DNA from: Candidatus Zipacnadia bacterium
GTDB lineage: Bacteria; Armatimonadota; Zipacnadia; Zipacnadales; Zipacnadaceae
Length of the DNA stretch: 6,077 bases
Assembly (NCBI GenBank): GCA_029821255.1
Contig: JALGTS010000126.1
Span: 1-6,077 of the forward strand
Reading direction: 5' to 3'
The position numbers and the translations under genes were made by a program. Under the pieces are notes generated by a model. It saw nothing but the letters and a program-made list of their open reading frames with translations. It was not told the origin of the DNA and made no database searches. Positions 1-6,077 of the stretch are shown in pieces; the first letter of the stretch is position 1; each line of letters begins with the position of its first letter.

Positions 1-1152
1 ATTGACGCAGCCACTATGGCCGATTTTCTGCGTCGACTGGGCTTCGGTGTTGAAGAGGGCGAGCCGCTGAGGGTTGAAGTGCCGACTTTCCGTCCCGATG
101 TTGAGCGCGAGATTGACTTGATTGAAGAGGTGGCAATAGTATACGGGTACGAGAATATAGCGTTGACTGTACCGGGCCATCTGACCTCCAGCGGTCGGCT
201 TACCGAGAAGCAGCGGCTGCGACGGCGTGCTGGTGAATTGCTGCGTCAGTGTGGGCTGTACGAGAATTTGAGTTTCTCAATGATGGACCCGAGCGATCTT
301 GATAAATGTCATTGGCCCGAGGACGACGCCTGCCGCGATTTTCTGGAGCTGGCCAATCCGGCCAGTTCCGAGCTGACGGTGATGCGTACCACGCTGCTTC
401 CCGGCTTATTGACTGCGGCTGCCCGTAATGCCCGCCAGCGGGTTGACGACGTTGCTCTGTACGAAATTGGCACGGTCTTCTTTCCTCGGAATAAGCAGTC
501 CCGGCCCAGTGAACGCCAGCACGTTGCGGCGGTGATGACGGGCAGTCCCCTGACATCCAGTTGGAACCTCTCTGGCGAGCAGGCACGGGTAGATTTCTAC
601 TATCTAAAGGGGGTAATCGAGCAAATGTGCGAGGGGCTGGGCGTCTGTGAGCTTAGTTTTGTCCGACAGAAGCACACAGCTTTTCACCCAGGCAAATGTG
701 CTCTGGTTCAGTTGGCAGGTGAACCACTTGGCCTGGTGGGCGAAGTCGCTTCTGAAGTGGCCGAAGCCTACGACCTGCCCCAAAGTATTTGCGCCTTTGA
801 GTTGGATCTTGATACACTATTGGAACATGCTACCTTGTACCGCACTTATCAGCCTGTGCCGCGATTCCCTGCGGCTGAGCGCGACCTTGCTGTCATTGTG
901 CCGGATAGTGACGAGTTTGCATCGGCACGCCTTATTGATGAGATTAAGCGAGCCGGCGGTGTCTTCTTACAGAGCATAACCCCCTTTGACATTTATGCCG
1001 ATCCTCAGCAGATCGGCGTCGGGCGCAAGTCAATCGCCTTCCGGTTGGTCTTCCGCGCCGAGGATCACACGCTTACCGACGCAGAGGTGGATGCGGCAAT
1101 GTCGGTGATCCACAGCTATATGGAGGAGATTGGCGCAGAAGTGCGCAAGTAA
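1..1152 (+). CDS. pheT: Phenylalanyl-tRNA synthetase beta subunit, C-terminal part (5' end outside window)
   Basis: The beta subunit of the alpha2-beta2 enzyme PheST charges tRNA-Phe with phenylalanine in the cytoplasm. The reading frame is open from base 1, so the gene starts upstream. The 383 visible residues are about half of a usual PheT of roughly 800. In order one sees the end of the B5 domain (VPTFRPDVEREIDLIEEVA, then VYGYENI, to about residue 53), the catalytically inactive class II synthetase-like core (about 60-275, with ANPASSELTVMRTTLLPGLL and DVALYEIGTVFFPR), and the C-terminal FDX-ACB anticodon-binding domain (about 280-383, with PVPRFPAAERDLAVIV and the closing DHTLTDAEVD segment). 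These conserved blocks make the assignment secure. The gene ends with TAA at 1150-1152, and pheS is expected upstream. No terminator hairpin follows, and the next gene starts 56 nt later on the same strand. Confidence 0.97.
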   Translation: MDAATMADFLRRLGFGVEEGEPLRVEVPTFRPDVEREIDLIEEVAIVYGYENIALTVPGHLTSSGRLTEKQRLRRRAGELLRQCGLYENLSFSMMDPSDLDKCHWPEDDACRDFLELANPASSELTVMRTTLLPGLLTAAARNARQRVDDVALYEIGTVFFPRNKQSRPSERQHVAAVMTGSPLTSSWNLSGEQARVDFYYLKGVIEQMCEGLGVCELSFVRQKHTAFHPGKCALVQLAGEPLGLVGEVASEVAEAYDLPQSICAFELDLDTLLEHATLYRTYQPVPRFPAAERDLAVIVPDSDEFASARLIDEIKRAGGVFLQSITPFDIYADPQQIGVGRKSIAFRLVFRAEDHTLTDAEVDAAMSVIHSYMEEIGAEVRK

Positions 1153-1195
1153 TTGTTGGCATTTGCACCAGAGTATAGCGTAGACAATATGATGT

Positions 1196-1204
1196 GGAGG
1201 TGAT
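1196..1204 (+). promoter_or_regulatory. Ribosome binding site that fixes the phosphoesterase start
   Basis: GGAGGTGAT matches the 3' end of 16S rRNA over nine bases. The GGAGG core ends 8 nt before the GTG at 1209, which makes that GTG the start. An earlier in-frame GTG at 1194 overlaps this site and has no site of its own. Confidence 0.85.
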
Positions 1205-1208
1205 ATCG

Positions 1209-2268
1209 GTGAACAATCAGAGAAAACTACACCTTGTAGCACTGGGCTTCATGCTACTGGTGGCATTTGTATTGGCCACCGGAGCGAGGCAGACCCGATG
1301 CAGTGCTGCTGTGGCTGCGCCTGATGAGCCGGCTGTGGTGCTGAAGATAGATATGGGGCCGACTGTGGGGGATGTGACAACTACCTCTGCGCAGCTGACC
1401 TGGCACACTAATGTGCCGTCCATCGGCTGGATTGAGTTGGGCGGCGAAAAAATTGGTGAAGGTGGGCCGGCTCAGACCCACCGTGTGCGGCTGCAGGGCT
1501 TATCAGCGGGTCAGACCTATTGGTATACCGTCAAGGCAGCCGCGGGCAGCCAGTCGGCCAGTGCTGGTCCCTACCGTATTACCACACCGCCTGAGGTGCT
1601 GACTAACTGGACCTTCGCTGCCTACGGAGATACGCGCAGCCGTCCGGATGCACACCGGAGAGTAGTGGCCGCGATGCTGGAGGTCAGCCCACGCTTGGTT
1701 TCTGCCCTTTTACCCGGCTATCGGCAACCACGAGAGAAATGCCGCCCTTTACTATGAGCTGCTGCCTATACCCAGCGGTAGTGGCGACTACGGGACCGAA
1801 TGGTACAGCTTCACCTACGGCAACTGTCAGTTCTTTGTACTGGATAGCTGCCGACGCGTCGCGGAGCAGACGCAGTGGCTCCAGCAACAGCTCGGCCAAG
1901 CCCGGCCGGCTGGTGTTGACTGGCGTATCGCGATGTTTCATCATCCGGCCTTTTCATCTGGCCCTCACGGGGGCAACGAGACTATCCAGCAGCAGTGGTG
2001 TCCGCTGCTGGAAGAGGGTGGTGTTGCGGTGGTTTTCTGCGGGCATGACCATATCTATGAGCGCAGCGTACACGGCGGCGTCCAATACGTAACCCTTGGC
2101 ACCGGCGGCGCACCACTATACCCACTCGGTACCAACCCCAATCCGTACAGCCGGTTTGCCTTTGCGGCCTTGGGCTTTTGTCGTATTGATGTCACCCCCA
2201 CCCAGTTGACAGGTGTTTTCATTGATACGAATCAGAACCACTATGATAAGTTCACTGTCACCCGCTGA
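1209..2268 (+). pseudogene. Secreted purple acid phosphatase-like metallophosphoesterase, broken by internal deletion and frameshift
   Basis: The first half is read in the frame of GTG 1209. It has a signal peptide (NNQRK, then a hydrophobic run to about residue 24), a fibronectin-III-like purple acid phosphatase N-terminal domain (about 48-127, including AQLTWHTNVPSIGWIELG and LQGLSAGQTYWYTVKA), and the first metal-binding block AAYGDTR (residues 138-143). This frame stays homologous up to SPRLV, ending at 1700, then runs off to a stop at 1755-1757. The rest continues in another frame from about 1702, starting LPFYPAIGNHE, then MFHHPAF and CGHDHIYER, and ends with TGA at 2266-2268. Metallophosphatase blocks GDxx, GNHE, the HH block and GHDH are therefore present, but the GDxV/GDLV block expected between SPRLV and PFYPAIGNHE is missing. 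A simple frameshift would not remove it, so a deletion of tens of codons whose length is not a multiple of three is inferred. The product would be a truncated, inactive export substrate. Substrate class (phosphomonoester or nucleotide) cannot be read. An assembly or sequencing collapse is the alternative explanation. Confidence 0.85.
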
Positions 2269-2301
2269 GTGGCAGTAGCACATATCCAGCAGGCAAGGCT
2301 C

Positions 2302-2307
2302 AGGAGG
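2302..2307 (+). promoter_or_regulatory. Ribosome binding site of the sugar kinase, supports a GTG start
   Basis: AGGAGG lies 8 nt upstream of GTG 2316. The strong site at ideal spacing supports this non-ATG start, and the protein begins with the family's usual short lead into the first beta strand. Confidence 0.85.
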
Positions 2308-2315
2308 GAAGAATA

Positions 2316-3260
2316 GTGGCACAGGTGGAAGTAATAGCCATTGGTGAATTGTTGGTTGAGATAATGCGCAAGCGGGTAGACAGCCCGCTTGACCGGGCTG
2401 ATGATTTTGTAGGACCGTTCCCCAGCGGGGCGCCGGCCATCTTTGCTGACCAAGTGGCGCGGTTGGGCCATAGTGTAGCCTTTGTAGGCGCAGTAGGACA
2501 GGATGACTTTGGCAAGTGTCTGCTGGACCGATTTGAAGCCGACGGCGTTGATGTCAGTTGTGTTGCCCAGATAGAGGATGTGGCAACCGGCGTCGCCTTC
2601 GTGACCTATTTCTCCGATGGCAGTCGCCAGTTCATCTTCCACATTGGCAATGCTGCTTCTGGGCGGATGCCGTCGCCCGACGCCGATTTGTTTGCTGGTG
2701 CCAGTTGGTTGCATATCTGCGGCTCGTCGCTGTCTGCCGGTGAGAAGATGAGGCAAGCTTGCTATGAGGCGGCTCATCTGGCCGACGAGGTGGGGGTGCA
2801 AGTGGCATTTGACCCCAATCTTCGTCCTGAACTGCTGGGCGGCGAAGAGGCGTTGCGCCGGGTCTGCGCCCCGATACTTGACATTGCCACGCTGGTGCTG
2901 CCCAGCGGCGCGGAGGCCCAAATCCTTACCGGCACCTCCGACTCGGAAACCGCGTGCCAGGCGTTGCTGGAGGGTGGTGCACAGTATGTGGGCCTGAAGC
3001 AAGGCGCCGCGGGCTGTGCGATCTTCACTGTTGATGAAGTTGTGTCTGTGCCCGGCTTCTCGGTTAACGCCGTTGATCCGACTGGTGCGGGCGACTGCTT
3101 TGATGCCGGTTTTGTGGTTGGGCTTATGGAGGGGTTGTCTCTCGAAGAGGTTGGCCGGTTAGCTAATGCCTGTGGCGCGCTGGGGGCGACCGTACAGGGG
3201 CCGATGGAGGGAGCGGCGTGGCGCAGTGAGGGGGATAGTTTTCTTCGTTGGGCGCGGTGA
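2316..3260 (+). CDS. PfkB/ribokinase-family sugar kinase
   Basis: This is a 314-residue cytoplasmic kinase, a normal length for the PfkB family, which transfers the ATP gamma-phosphate to a sugar or sugar-acid hydroxyl. Visible marks are the N-terminal strand VIAIGELLVEIMRK (6-19), the substrate-side segment PSGAPAIFADQVARLG (36-51), VGAVGQDDFG (57-66), FDPNLRPELL (165-174), and the C-terminal PfkB signature DPTGAGDCFDAGFVVGL (254-270). Asp260 is the expected catalytic base and GAGD forms the anion hole. The DPNLRP segment is common in fructokinase and 2-keto-3-deoxygluconate kinase-like members, but the exact substrate cannot be read from the sequence. The usual Asn of the first PfkB signature (GGxxxN) is not evident at 37-45, which suggests a distinct subfamily. 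The gene starts at GTG with a strong ribosome site and lies 47 nt after the broken phosphoesterase. No sugar transporter or catabolic gene is adjacent to indicate the pathway. Confidence 0.92.
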   Translation: MAQVEVIAIGELLVEIMRKRVDSPLDRADDFVGPFPSGAPAIFADQVARLGHSVAFVGAVGQDDFGKCLLDRFEADGVDVSCVAQIEDVATGVAFVTYFSDGSRQFIFHIGNAASGRMPSPDADLFAGASWLHICGSSLSAGEKMRQACYEAAHLADEVGVQVAFDPNLRPELLGGEEALRRVCAPILDIATLVLPSGAEAQILTGTSDSETACQALLEGGAQYVGLKQGAAGCAIFTVDEVVSVPGFSVNAVDPTGAGDCFDAGFVVGLMEGLSLEEVGRLANACGALGATVQGPMEGAAWRSEGDSFLRWAR

Positions 3261-3284
3261 GTCCTGTGCTACCCTCTTGCTGAG

Positions 3285-4508
3285 TTATAACCTCTGTTGG
3301 GCGTAGCGCTGCAATAGAACAGCGATGCCCGCGCAGAAGACGAACAGGATGCCAAATGAAGTGAAGCTTGTCTGCAGATTGGCCCCGTCGCCCGCGGCTA
3401 ACCGGCTTCCCACCAGCCCCAGTACTGCGCCAAGGTCTCGGCTGGCAAACAGCGCTCCATAAGCCAGAGGGCGCCGTCTGCGTTCGGCTGAATCACCAAC
3501 TAATGCCGCGCTGATTACTGGGACAGCCCCGTTAAGCAGGCCCCAAAACGCAGCAGCAGTCGCCAGAGCTATGGGGCTGTGCCATAGTACCGCCAGCGCG
3601 CACCCCGCTGCCGCCAATATAAAGGAGGCCGAAAGCACCGGTGCTCGGCCGCCCAGATCGGAAAGCCAACCACTCACAAAGGAGAGACCGATGAGGATCC
3701 CCGGGTAGAACATCCCGGTAATCCACACATACTCAGCGCCGTACTGGGCTTTAACATAGTCGGCGAACGTCCCCAGCATCAGCCCGAAGGCCAACGCTGA
3801 GCTGCCTAACAGGAACATGGAAATGATGGCCTTAGGCTGGGCGATGATCCGCCGAAGTCTTGTCCCACTTGGCGGGGCAATCGTCGCTTCAGTACTTTGA
3901 GGTAGGCCAAAGAGCAGTAACAAAGCCACCAAGGTAATGCCAGCCGCGACCAGGTAAGTCAATTGGGGGTGGGTGTTGTAGCGCGCAAAGACCAGCCCCA
4001 GGATGATCACGCCGCTGAACCAGCCCGCGTGCGTTCCGGCATACAGTAGGCCCATACCAGTGCCGTAACGGTCTTTTCGTCCCTCAGTGAGCGCCAGGGT
4101 TTGCATAGTCGTCCCACCCCACAGGGTAGCTGCCCCCCAGCCCCACAGTACTGCAAAGCCCAGCGCCAGCCAGTAACTGGGAAGGTAAGCAACCACGAAC
4201 ATGCCGGCGGGAAACAGGAAATACGTCACCGTGCCTACTGCCGTCCATTTCCAGTCCGGCCAGCTTTGCAGTAGATGGACATTGCCTACGCGGAAGACCA
4301 TCATGGTGGTATAAACCACTGCCAGCAGCACAACACAACTCAGAGAGCTCCAGGGCGTGACTTGCTGGAGGTAGGGCACCAAGTAGAGCTGTTGGGCACC
4401 AGCCCCGGCAAAGATGAAGTAGAAAATCACCACCAGTAGCAGCAAATGCCTACGCCGCTGACATGCAGAGGTTTTAGCTGGTGATTCACTGCAGGGGTTA
4501 TCACTCAT
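3285..4508 (-). CDS. Major facilitator superfamily transporter, 12 predicted helices
   Basis: This 407-residue integral membrane protein has about twelve hydrophobic segments (roughly 21-38, 55-75, 90-109, 112-138, 150-173, 183-202, 227-248, 261-282, 290-309, 311-335, 349-367, 381-400) and a polar central loop at 203-226, giving the usual 6+6 MFS layout. GWLSDLGGRAP (280-290) is MFS motif A in its second-half position between helices 8 and 9. The matching first-half loop near 76-88 (GNVHLLQSWPDWKW) lacks that motif. The substrate is unknown, and efflux or uptake cannot be told apart. The start is ATG 4508, giving MSDNPC. An in-frame ATG at 4670 would add 54 hydrophilic residues lying entirely or almost entirely over argG and is rejected. 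No good Shine-Dalgarno precedes 4508. The gene begins 22 nt after the argG stop, so it is probably translated from the argG transcript. TAA at 3287-3285 faces the sugar kinase stop. Confidence 0.88.
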   Translation of the reverse strand: MSDNPCSESPAKTSACQRRRHLLLLVVIFYFIFAGAGAQQLYLVPYLQQVTPWSSLSCVVLLAVVYTTMMVFRVGNVHLLQSWPDWKWTAVGTVTYFLFPAGMFVVAYLPSYWLALGFAVLWGWGAATLWGGTTMQTLALTEGRKDRYGTGMGLLYAGTHAGWFSGVIILGLVFARYNTHPQLTYLVAAGITLVALLLLFGLPQSTEATIAPPSGTRLRRIIAQPKAIISMFLLGSSALAFGLMLGTFADYVKAQYGAEYVWITGMFYPGILIGLSFVSGWLSDLGGRAPVLSASFILAAAGCALAVLWHSPIALATAAAFWGLLNGAVPVISAALVGDSAERRRRPLAYGALFASRDLGAVLGLVGSRLAAGDGANLQTSFTSFGILFVFCAGIAVLLQRYAQQRL

Positions 4509-4530
4509 TACATTAGCAGGCTGGTGCCAT

Positions 4531-5751
4531 TTACGGGTTGGTGCTATTTGTGTCGTCCGCTGCCCGATCCGCCTCAGCGGCAACCCGAGCCGGCAGTCCC
4601 CAGATGTGGATGAACCCCGGCGAGGCCGCCTGGTCAAAGATATCTTCTGCGGTGTACGTGGCCAGCTCATATTGATACAGTGAGCGCTCCGACTCCCGAG
4701 CTACCACCTGGCAACTGCCCTTATGCAGTTTTACGGTAACCTGGCCTGATACCCGTTTCTGTGTTTCACTTATAAAGGCATCAATGGCCCGGCGCAGCGG
4801 CGTGTACCACAGCCCGTAATAGACCAGTTCAGCATAGCGCAGCTCCAGATACGGCTTGAAGTGCATAGTCTCCCGGTCCAGAGTCAGCGACTCCAGGTCG
4901 CGGTGAGCAGTGAGCAGGATTACTGCGGCAGGAGCTTCATAGAGCTCGCGCGACTTGATGCCGACCAGGCGATTTTCCATCATATCAATGCGGCCCACTG
5001 CATTTTCTCCGCCGATTGCGTTTAGGCGGCTGATCAGTTCTGGGCCGCCCAATCTCTCGCCGTTTAGTGCTACGGGCACACCCTGCTCAAAAGCAATTTC
5101 CAGGTAGGTGGGCTCTTCCGGTGCTTGGGCAATAGAATTGGTCCATTGCCAGGCATCTTCCGGTCCCTCACGGGTGGGATCTTCAATCTGCCCACACTCA
5201 ATAGAGCGGCCCCACAGGTTGGTATCAGTTGAGTAGGGGCTTTCTTTGCCGACGGGGATGGGTATATTATGCCGCTGAGCGTACTCTATCTCTTCGTCAC
5301 GCGTCATTTCCCACTCGCGGGCTGGTGCAATTACCTTCAATTCAGGGGCCAGCGCAGCATAGGTGACTTCAAAGCGCACTTGATCGTTGCCCTTGCCGGT
5401 GCAGCCGTGGGCTACGTACTGAGCACCATATTCGCGGGCCACCTCTACTTGTGTCTTGGCCAGCAGCGGTCGGGCCAGTGCGGTAAAGGCCGGATACTGG
5501 TGCTCATACATCAAGTTCGCGCCGATCGCGCGGATGATGAAGTCATTAAAAAACTCCTGCTTGGCGTCAACCACCAGCGACTCAACTGCGCCGACGTCCA
5601 GGGCCTTCTGGCGAATCGCTTCGTAGTTTTTCTCTTCACCGACGTCCACGGCCAGTGCAATGACCTCCACGTCGTATTGTTCGGCAATCCATTTGACGGC
5701 GACTGAAGTGTCAAGGCCGCCTGAATATGCTAACACACACTTGCTCATCAT
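4531..5751 (-). CDS. argG: Argininosuccinate synthase
   Basis: ArgG condenses citrulline and aspartate with ATP to argininosuccinate, giving AMP and pyrophosphate. It is the penultimate step of arginine synthesis and acts in the cytoplasm as a tetramer. The protein is 406 residues, close to the family's usual 400. It shows the N-type ATP pyrophosphatase loop AYSGGLDTS (8-16), the citrulline/aspartate and ATP segment HGCTGKGNDQVRFE (115-128), SPYSTDTNLWGRSIECGQIEDP (171-192, read in two parts), TAHRDLESLTLDRE (281-294) and the C-terminal FIHIWGLP (380-387). The last 20 or so residues are a polar tail of low conservation. Two ATGs are adjacent (5751 and 5748). The upstream site AGGAAGG is 9 nt from the first and 12 nt from the second, so 5751 is slightly favoured. 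argH, often next to argG, is not here; an MFS transporter follows instead. Confidence 0.97.
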   Translation of the reverse strand: MMSKCVLAYSGGLDTSVAVKWIAEQYDVEVIALAVDVGEEKNYEAIRQKALDVGAVESLVVDAKQEFFNDFIIRAIGANLMYEHQYPAFTALARPLLAKTQVEVAREYGAQYVAHGCTGKGNDQVRFEVTYAALAPELKVIAPAREWEMTRDEEIEYAQRHNIPIPVGKESPYSTDTNLWGRSIECGQIEDPTREGPEDAWQWTNSIAQAPEEPTYLEIAFEQGVPVALNGERLGGPELISRLNAIGGENAVGRIDMMENRLVGIKSRELYEAPAAVILLTAHRDLESLTLDRETMHFKPYLELRYAELVYYGLWYTPLRRAIDAFISETQKRVSGQVTVKLHKGSCQVVARESERSLYQYELATYTAEDIFDQAASPGFIHIWGLPARVAAEADRAADDTNSTNP

Positions 5752-5760
5752 AGTTAGTTT

Positions 5761-5767
5761 CCTTCCT
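5761..5767 (-). promoter_or_regulatory. Ribosome binding site of argG
   Basis: On the minus strand AGGAAGG lies 9 nt before ATG 5751. It is a good purine-rich Shine-Dalgarno site and supports the first of the two tandem ATGs. Confidence 0.7.
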
Positions 5768-5794
5768 GTAACAATGGTGCACCCTCGGAGACTG

Positions 5795-5823
5795 ATTATA
5801 ACATTTTTGAGGGCAATTGACCA
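5795..5823 (-). promoter_or_regulatory. Predicted argG promoter with extended -10
   Basis: Read on the minus strand, TGGTCA (5823-5818, four of six to TTGACA) is followed after 17 nt by TATAAT (5800-5795), a perfect -10. TGT directly before it makes an extended -10 (TGnTATAAT). Transcription would start near 5788, giving a leader of about 37 nt before argG. That is too short for a T-box or riboswitch, and no clear ArgR box is visible. It probably drives argG and the MFS gene together. Confidence 0.7.
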
Positions 5824-5887
5824 TTCGGGTCCGCCCAGTCAGCCGTTCAGTGTGGCTTATTGGAGTATCACAAATAGCTGGGGGATG

Positions 5888-5916
5888 CACGAGTCGGAGG
5901 TGCCGATTCCCTCGTG
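5888..5916. repeat. Imperfect inverted repeat in the argG/heat-shock intergenic region
   Basis: CACGAG (5888-5893) pairs with CTCGTG (5911-5916). Inside it TCGG (5894-5897) pairs with CCGA (5903-5906) around an AGGTG loop, and an unpaired TTCC sits on the 3' side. The repeat lies about 33 nt upstream of the heat-shock -35 box and about 65 nt upstream of the argG -35 box. It has no U-tract, so it does not look like an intrinsic terminator. It could be an operator or chance. Confidence 0.35.
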
Positions 5917-5948
5917 GCGAATACGAAGAAATATTTGTCCGAAGGCTC

Positions 5949-5977
5949 TTGACATCTGTGCACTTTTTCTGTATAAT
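5949..5977 (+). promoter_or_regulatory. Full-consensus sigma70-type promoter of a heat-shock operon
   Basis: TTGACA at 5949-5954 and TATAAT at 5972-5977 are both perfect matches, separated by exactly 17 nt. The predicted start of transcription, about 5983-5985, coincides with the first bases of the CIRCE operator. This is the classic arrangement in which a strong vegetative promoter is held down by HrcA rather than served by an alternative sigma factor. Confidence 0.92.
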
Positions 5978-5982
5978 ACGGC

Positions 5983-6009
5983 TTAGCACTCTCGTACGGA
6001 GAGTGCTAA
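5983..6009 (+). promoter_or_regulatory. CIRCE operator (HrcA binding site)
   Basis: TTAGCACTC (5983-5991), a 9-nt spacer and GAGTGCTAA (6001-6009) match the CIRCE consensus at every half-site base. CIRCE is bound by the repressor HrcA, whose activity depends on GroEL. When misfolded protein titrates GroEL, HrcA is lost and the operon is induced. The operator begins 5 nt after the -10 box, so bound HrcA would block initiation, and the inverted repeat also forms the 5' end of the mRNA. The downstream gene is outside the window: groES-groEL is most likely, and an hrcA-grpE-dnaK operon is the alternative. Confidence 0.97.
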
Positions 6010-6025
6010 GGGGCAAAGTAGCACT
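6002..6025 (+). repeat. Alternative hairpin using a third, degenerate CIRCE half-site
   Basis: AGTGCTA (6002-6008, inside the right CIRCE arm) is a perfect inverted match of TAGCACT (6019-6025), with a 10-nt loop. The nine bases GTAGCACTT (6018-6026) match the left CIRCE arm at seven of nine positions. In RNA this stem would compete with the CIRCE stem for the same right arm. Whether it matters is inference. Confidence 0.5.
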
Positions 6026-6071
6026 TAATTTACGGGGTTTGCCTGACCTATTCCCACTCTATCTATTTATT

Positions 6072-6077
6072 AGGAGG
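6072..6077 (+). promoter_or_regulatory. Ribosome binding site of the CIRCE-controlled gene
   Basis: AGGAGG occupies the last six bases. The start codon should fall about 5-10 nt beyond the window, giving a leader of about 100 nt from the predicted transcription start. The gene itself cannot be identified from this window. Confidence 0.8.

Noticed and set aside
200..586. Minus-strand frame of 128 codons inside pheT
   Set aside because: It is antisense to conserved PheT core residues and its translation is low-complexity and rich in Arg, Pro and Gln. It is a shadow frame.
1153..1208. Possible promoter in front of the phosphoesterase (TTGGCA at 1156-1161 with TATAGC or similar downstream)
   Set aside because: No -10-like hexamer falls at acceptable spacing with a good match, so co-transcription with pheT is as likely.
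1739..2092. Plus-strand frame of 117 codons inside the broken phosphoesterase
   Set aside because: The true homologous frame here is a different one, carrying GNHE and GHDH. This one has no recognisable motif.
2241..3002. Open minus-strand frame of 253 codons antisense to the sugar kinase
   Set aside because: It lies opposite a clear PfkB gene with intact motifs, runs into the broken phosphoesterase, and its translation shows no recognisable domain. It is a shadow frame in G+C-rich coding DNA.
3247..3303. Direct repeat GTTGGGCG at 3247-3254 and 3296-3303
   Set aside because: Eight bases within coding ends in a G+C-rich region are readily explained by chance, and no mobile element structure surrounds them.
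4509..4670. N-terminal extension of the MFS transporter from ATG 4670
   Set aside because: The extra 54 residues are basic and polar, lie over the argG 3' end in another frame, and precede the natural short lead into helix 1 that begins at ATG 4508.
5660..5986. Plus-strand frame of 108 codons across the argG start and intergenic region
   Set aside because: It overlaps the argG start, both promoters and the edge of CIRCE, has no ribosome site, and resembles no family.
5711..6016. Minus-strand frame of 101 codons through CIRCE and the promoters
   Set aside because: It covers the regulatory region and the first codons of argG in a different frame, with no sign of protein-like composition.
1..6077. 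CRISPR array, tRNA or rRNA gene, insertion sequence or phage genes
   Set aside because: No regularly spaced repeats, cloverleaf, rRNA blocks, transposase motifs or terminal inverted repeats were seen on either strand.

Overview
This is a bacterial window with compact gene spacing, strong Shine-Dalgarno sites, sigma70-type promoters and a CIRCE heat-shock operator. Base composition looks moderately G+C-rich by eye. Neither the gene set nor the motifs fix the phylum. CIRCE/HrcA control and GGAGGTGAT-type ribosome binding sites fit Firmicutes, Chloroflexota, Armatimonadota and others, so the lineage is left open.

Layout: positions 1-3260 are read on the plus strand. They hold the C-terminal half of phenylalanyl-tRNA synthetase beta (pheT, cut by the window start), a secreted purple-acid-phosphatase-like metallophosphoesterase that is broken by an internal deletion plus frameshift (1209-2268), and an intact PfkB-family sugar kinase (2316-3260). 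The gaps are 56 and 47 nt with no visible terminator, so read-through is plausible. Positions 5751-3285 are read on the minus strand: argininosuccinate synthase (argG) followed 22 nt later by a 12-helix MFS transporter. The pair converges on the sugar kinase, with only 24 nt between the stop codons.

The last 326 nt (5752-6077) form a divergent regulatory region. It holds an extended -10 promoter for argG on the minus strand. On the plus strand it holds a full-consensus promoter (TTGACA, 17 nt, TATAAT), then a perfect CIRCE operator, a leader of about 100 nt and an AGGAGG ribosome binding site in the last six bases. The regulated gene starts just outside the window. It is most likely groES of a groES-groEL operon, with hrcA or dnaK operons as alternatives.

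Most of the window is ordinary housekeeping content, and I see no evidence of a new defence, mobile or biosynthetic system. The points most worth a second look are the exact loss of one metal-binding block in the phosphoesterase gene and a degenerate third CIRCE half-site in the heat-shock leader that would allow an alternative hairpin.
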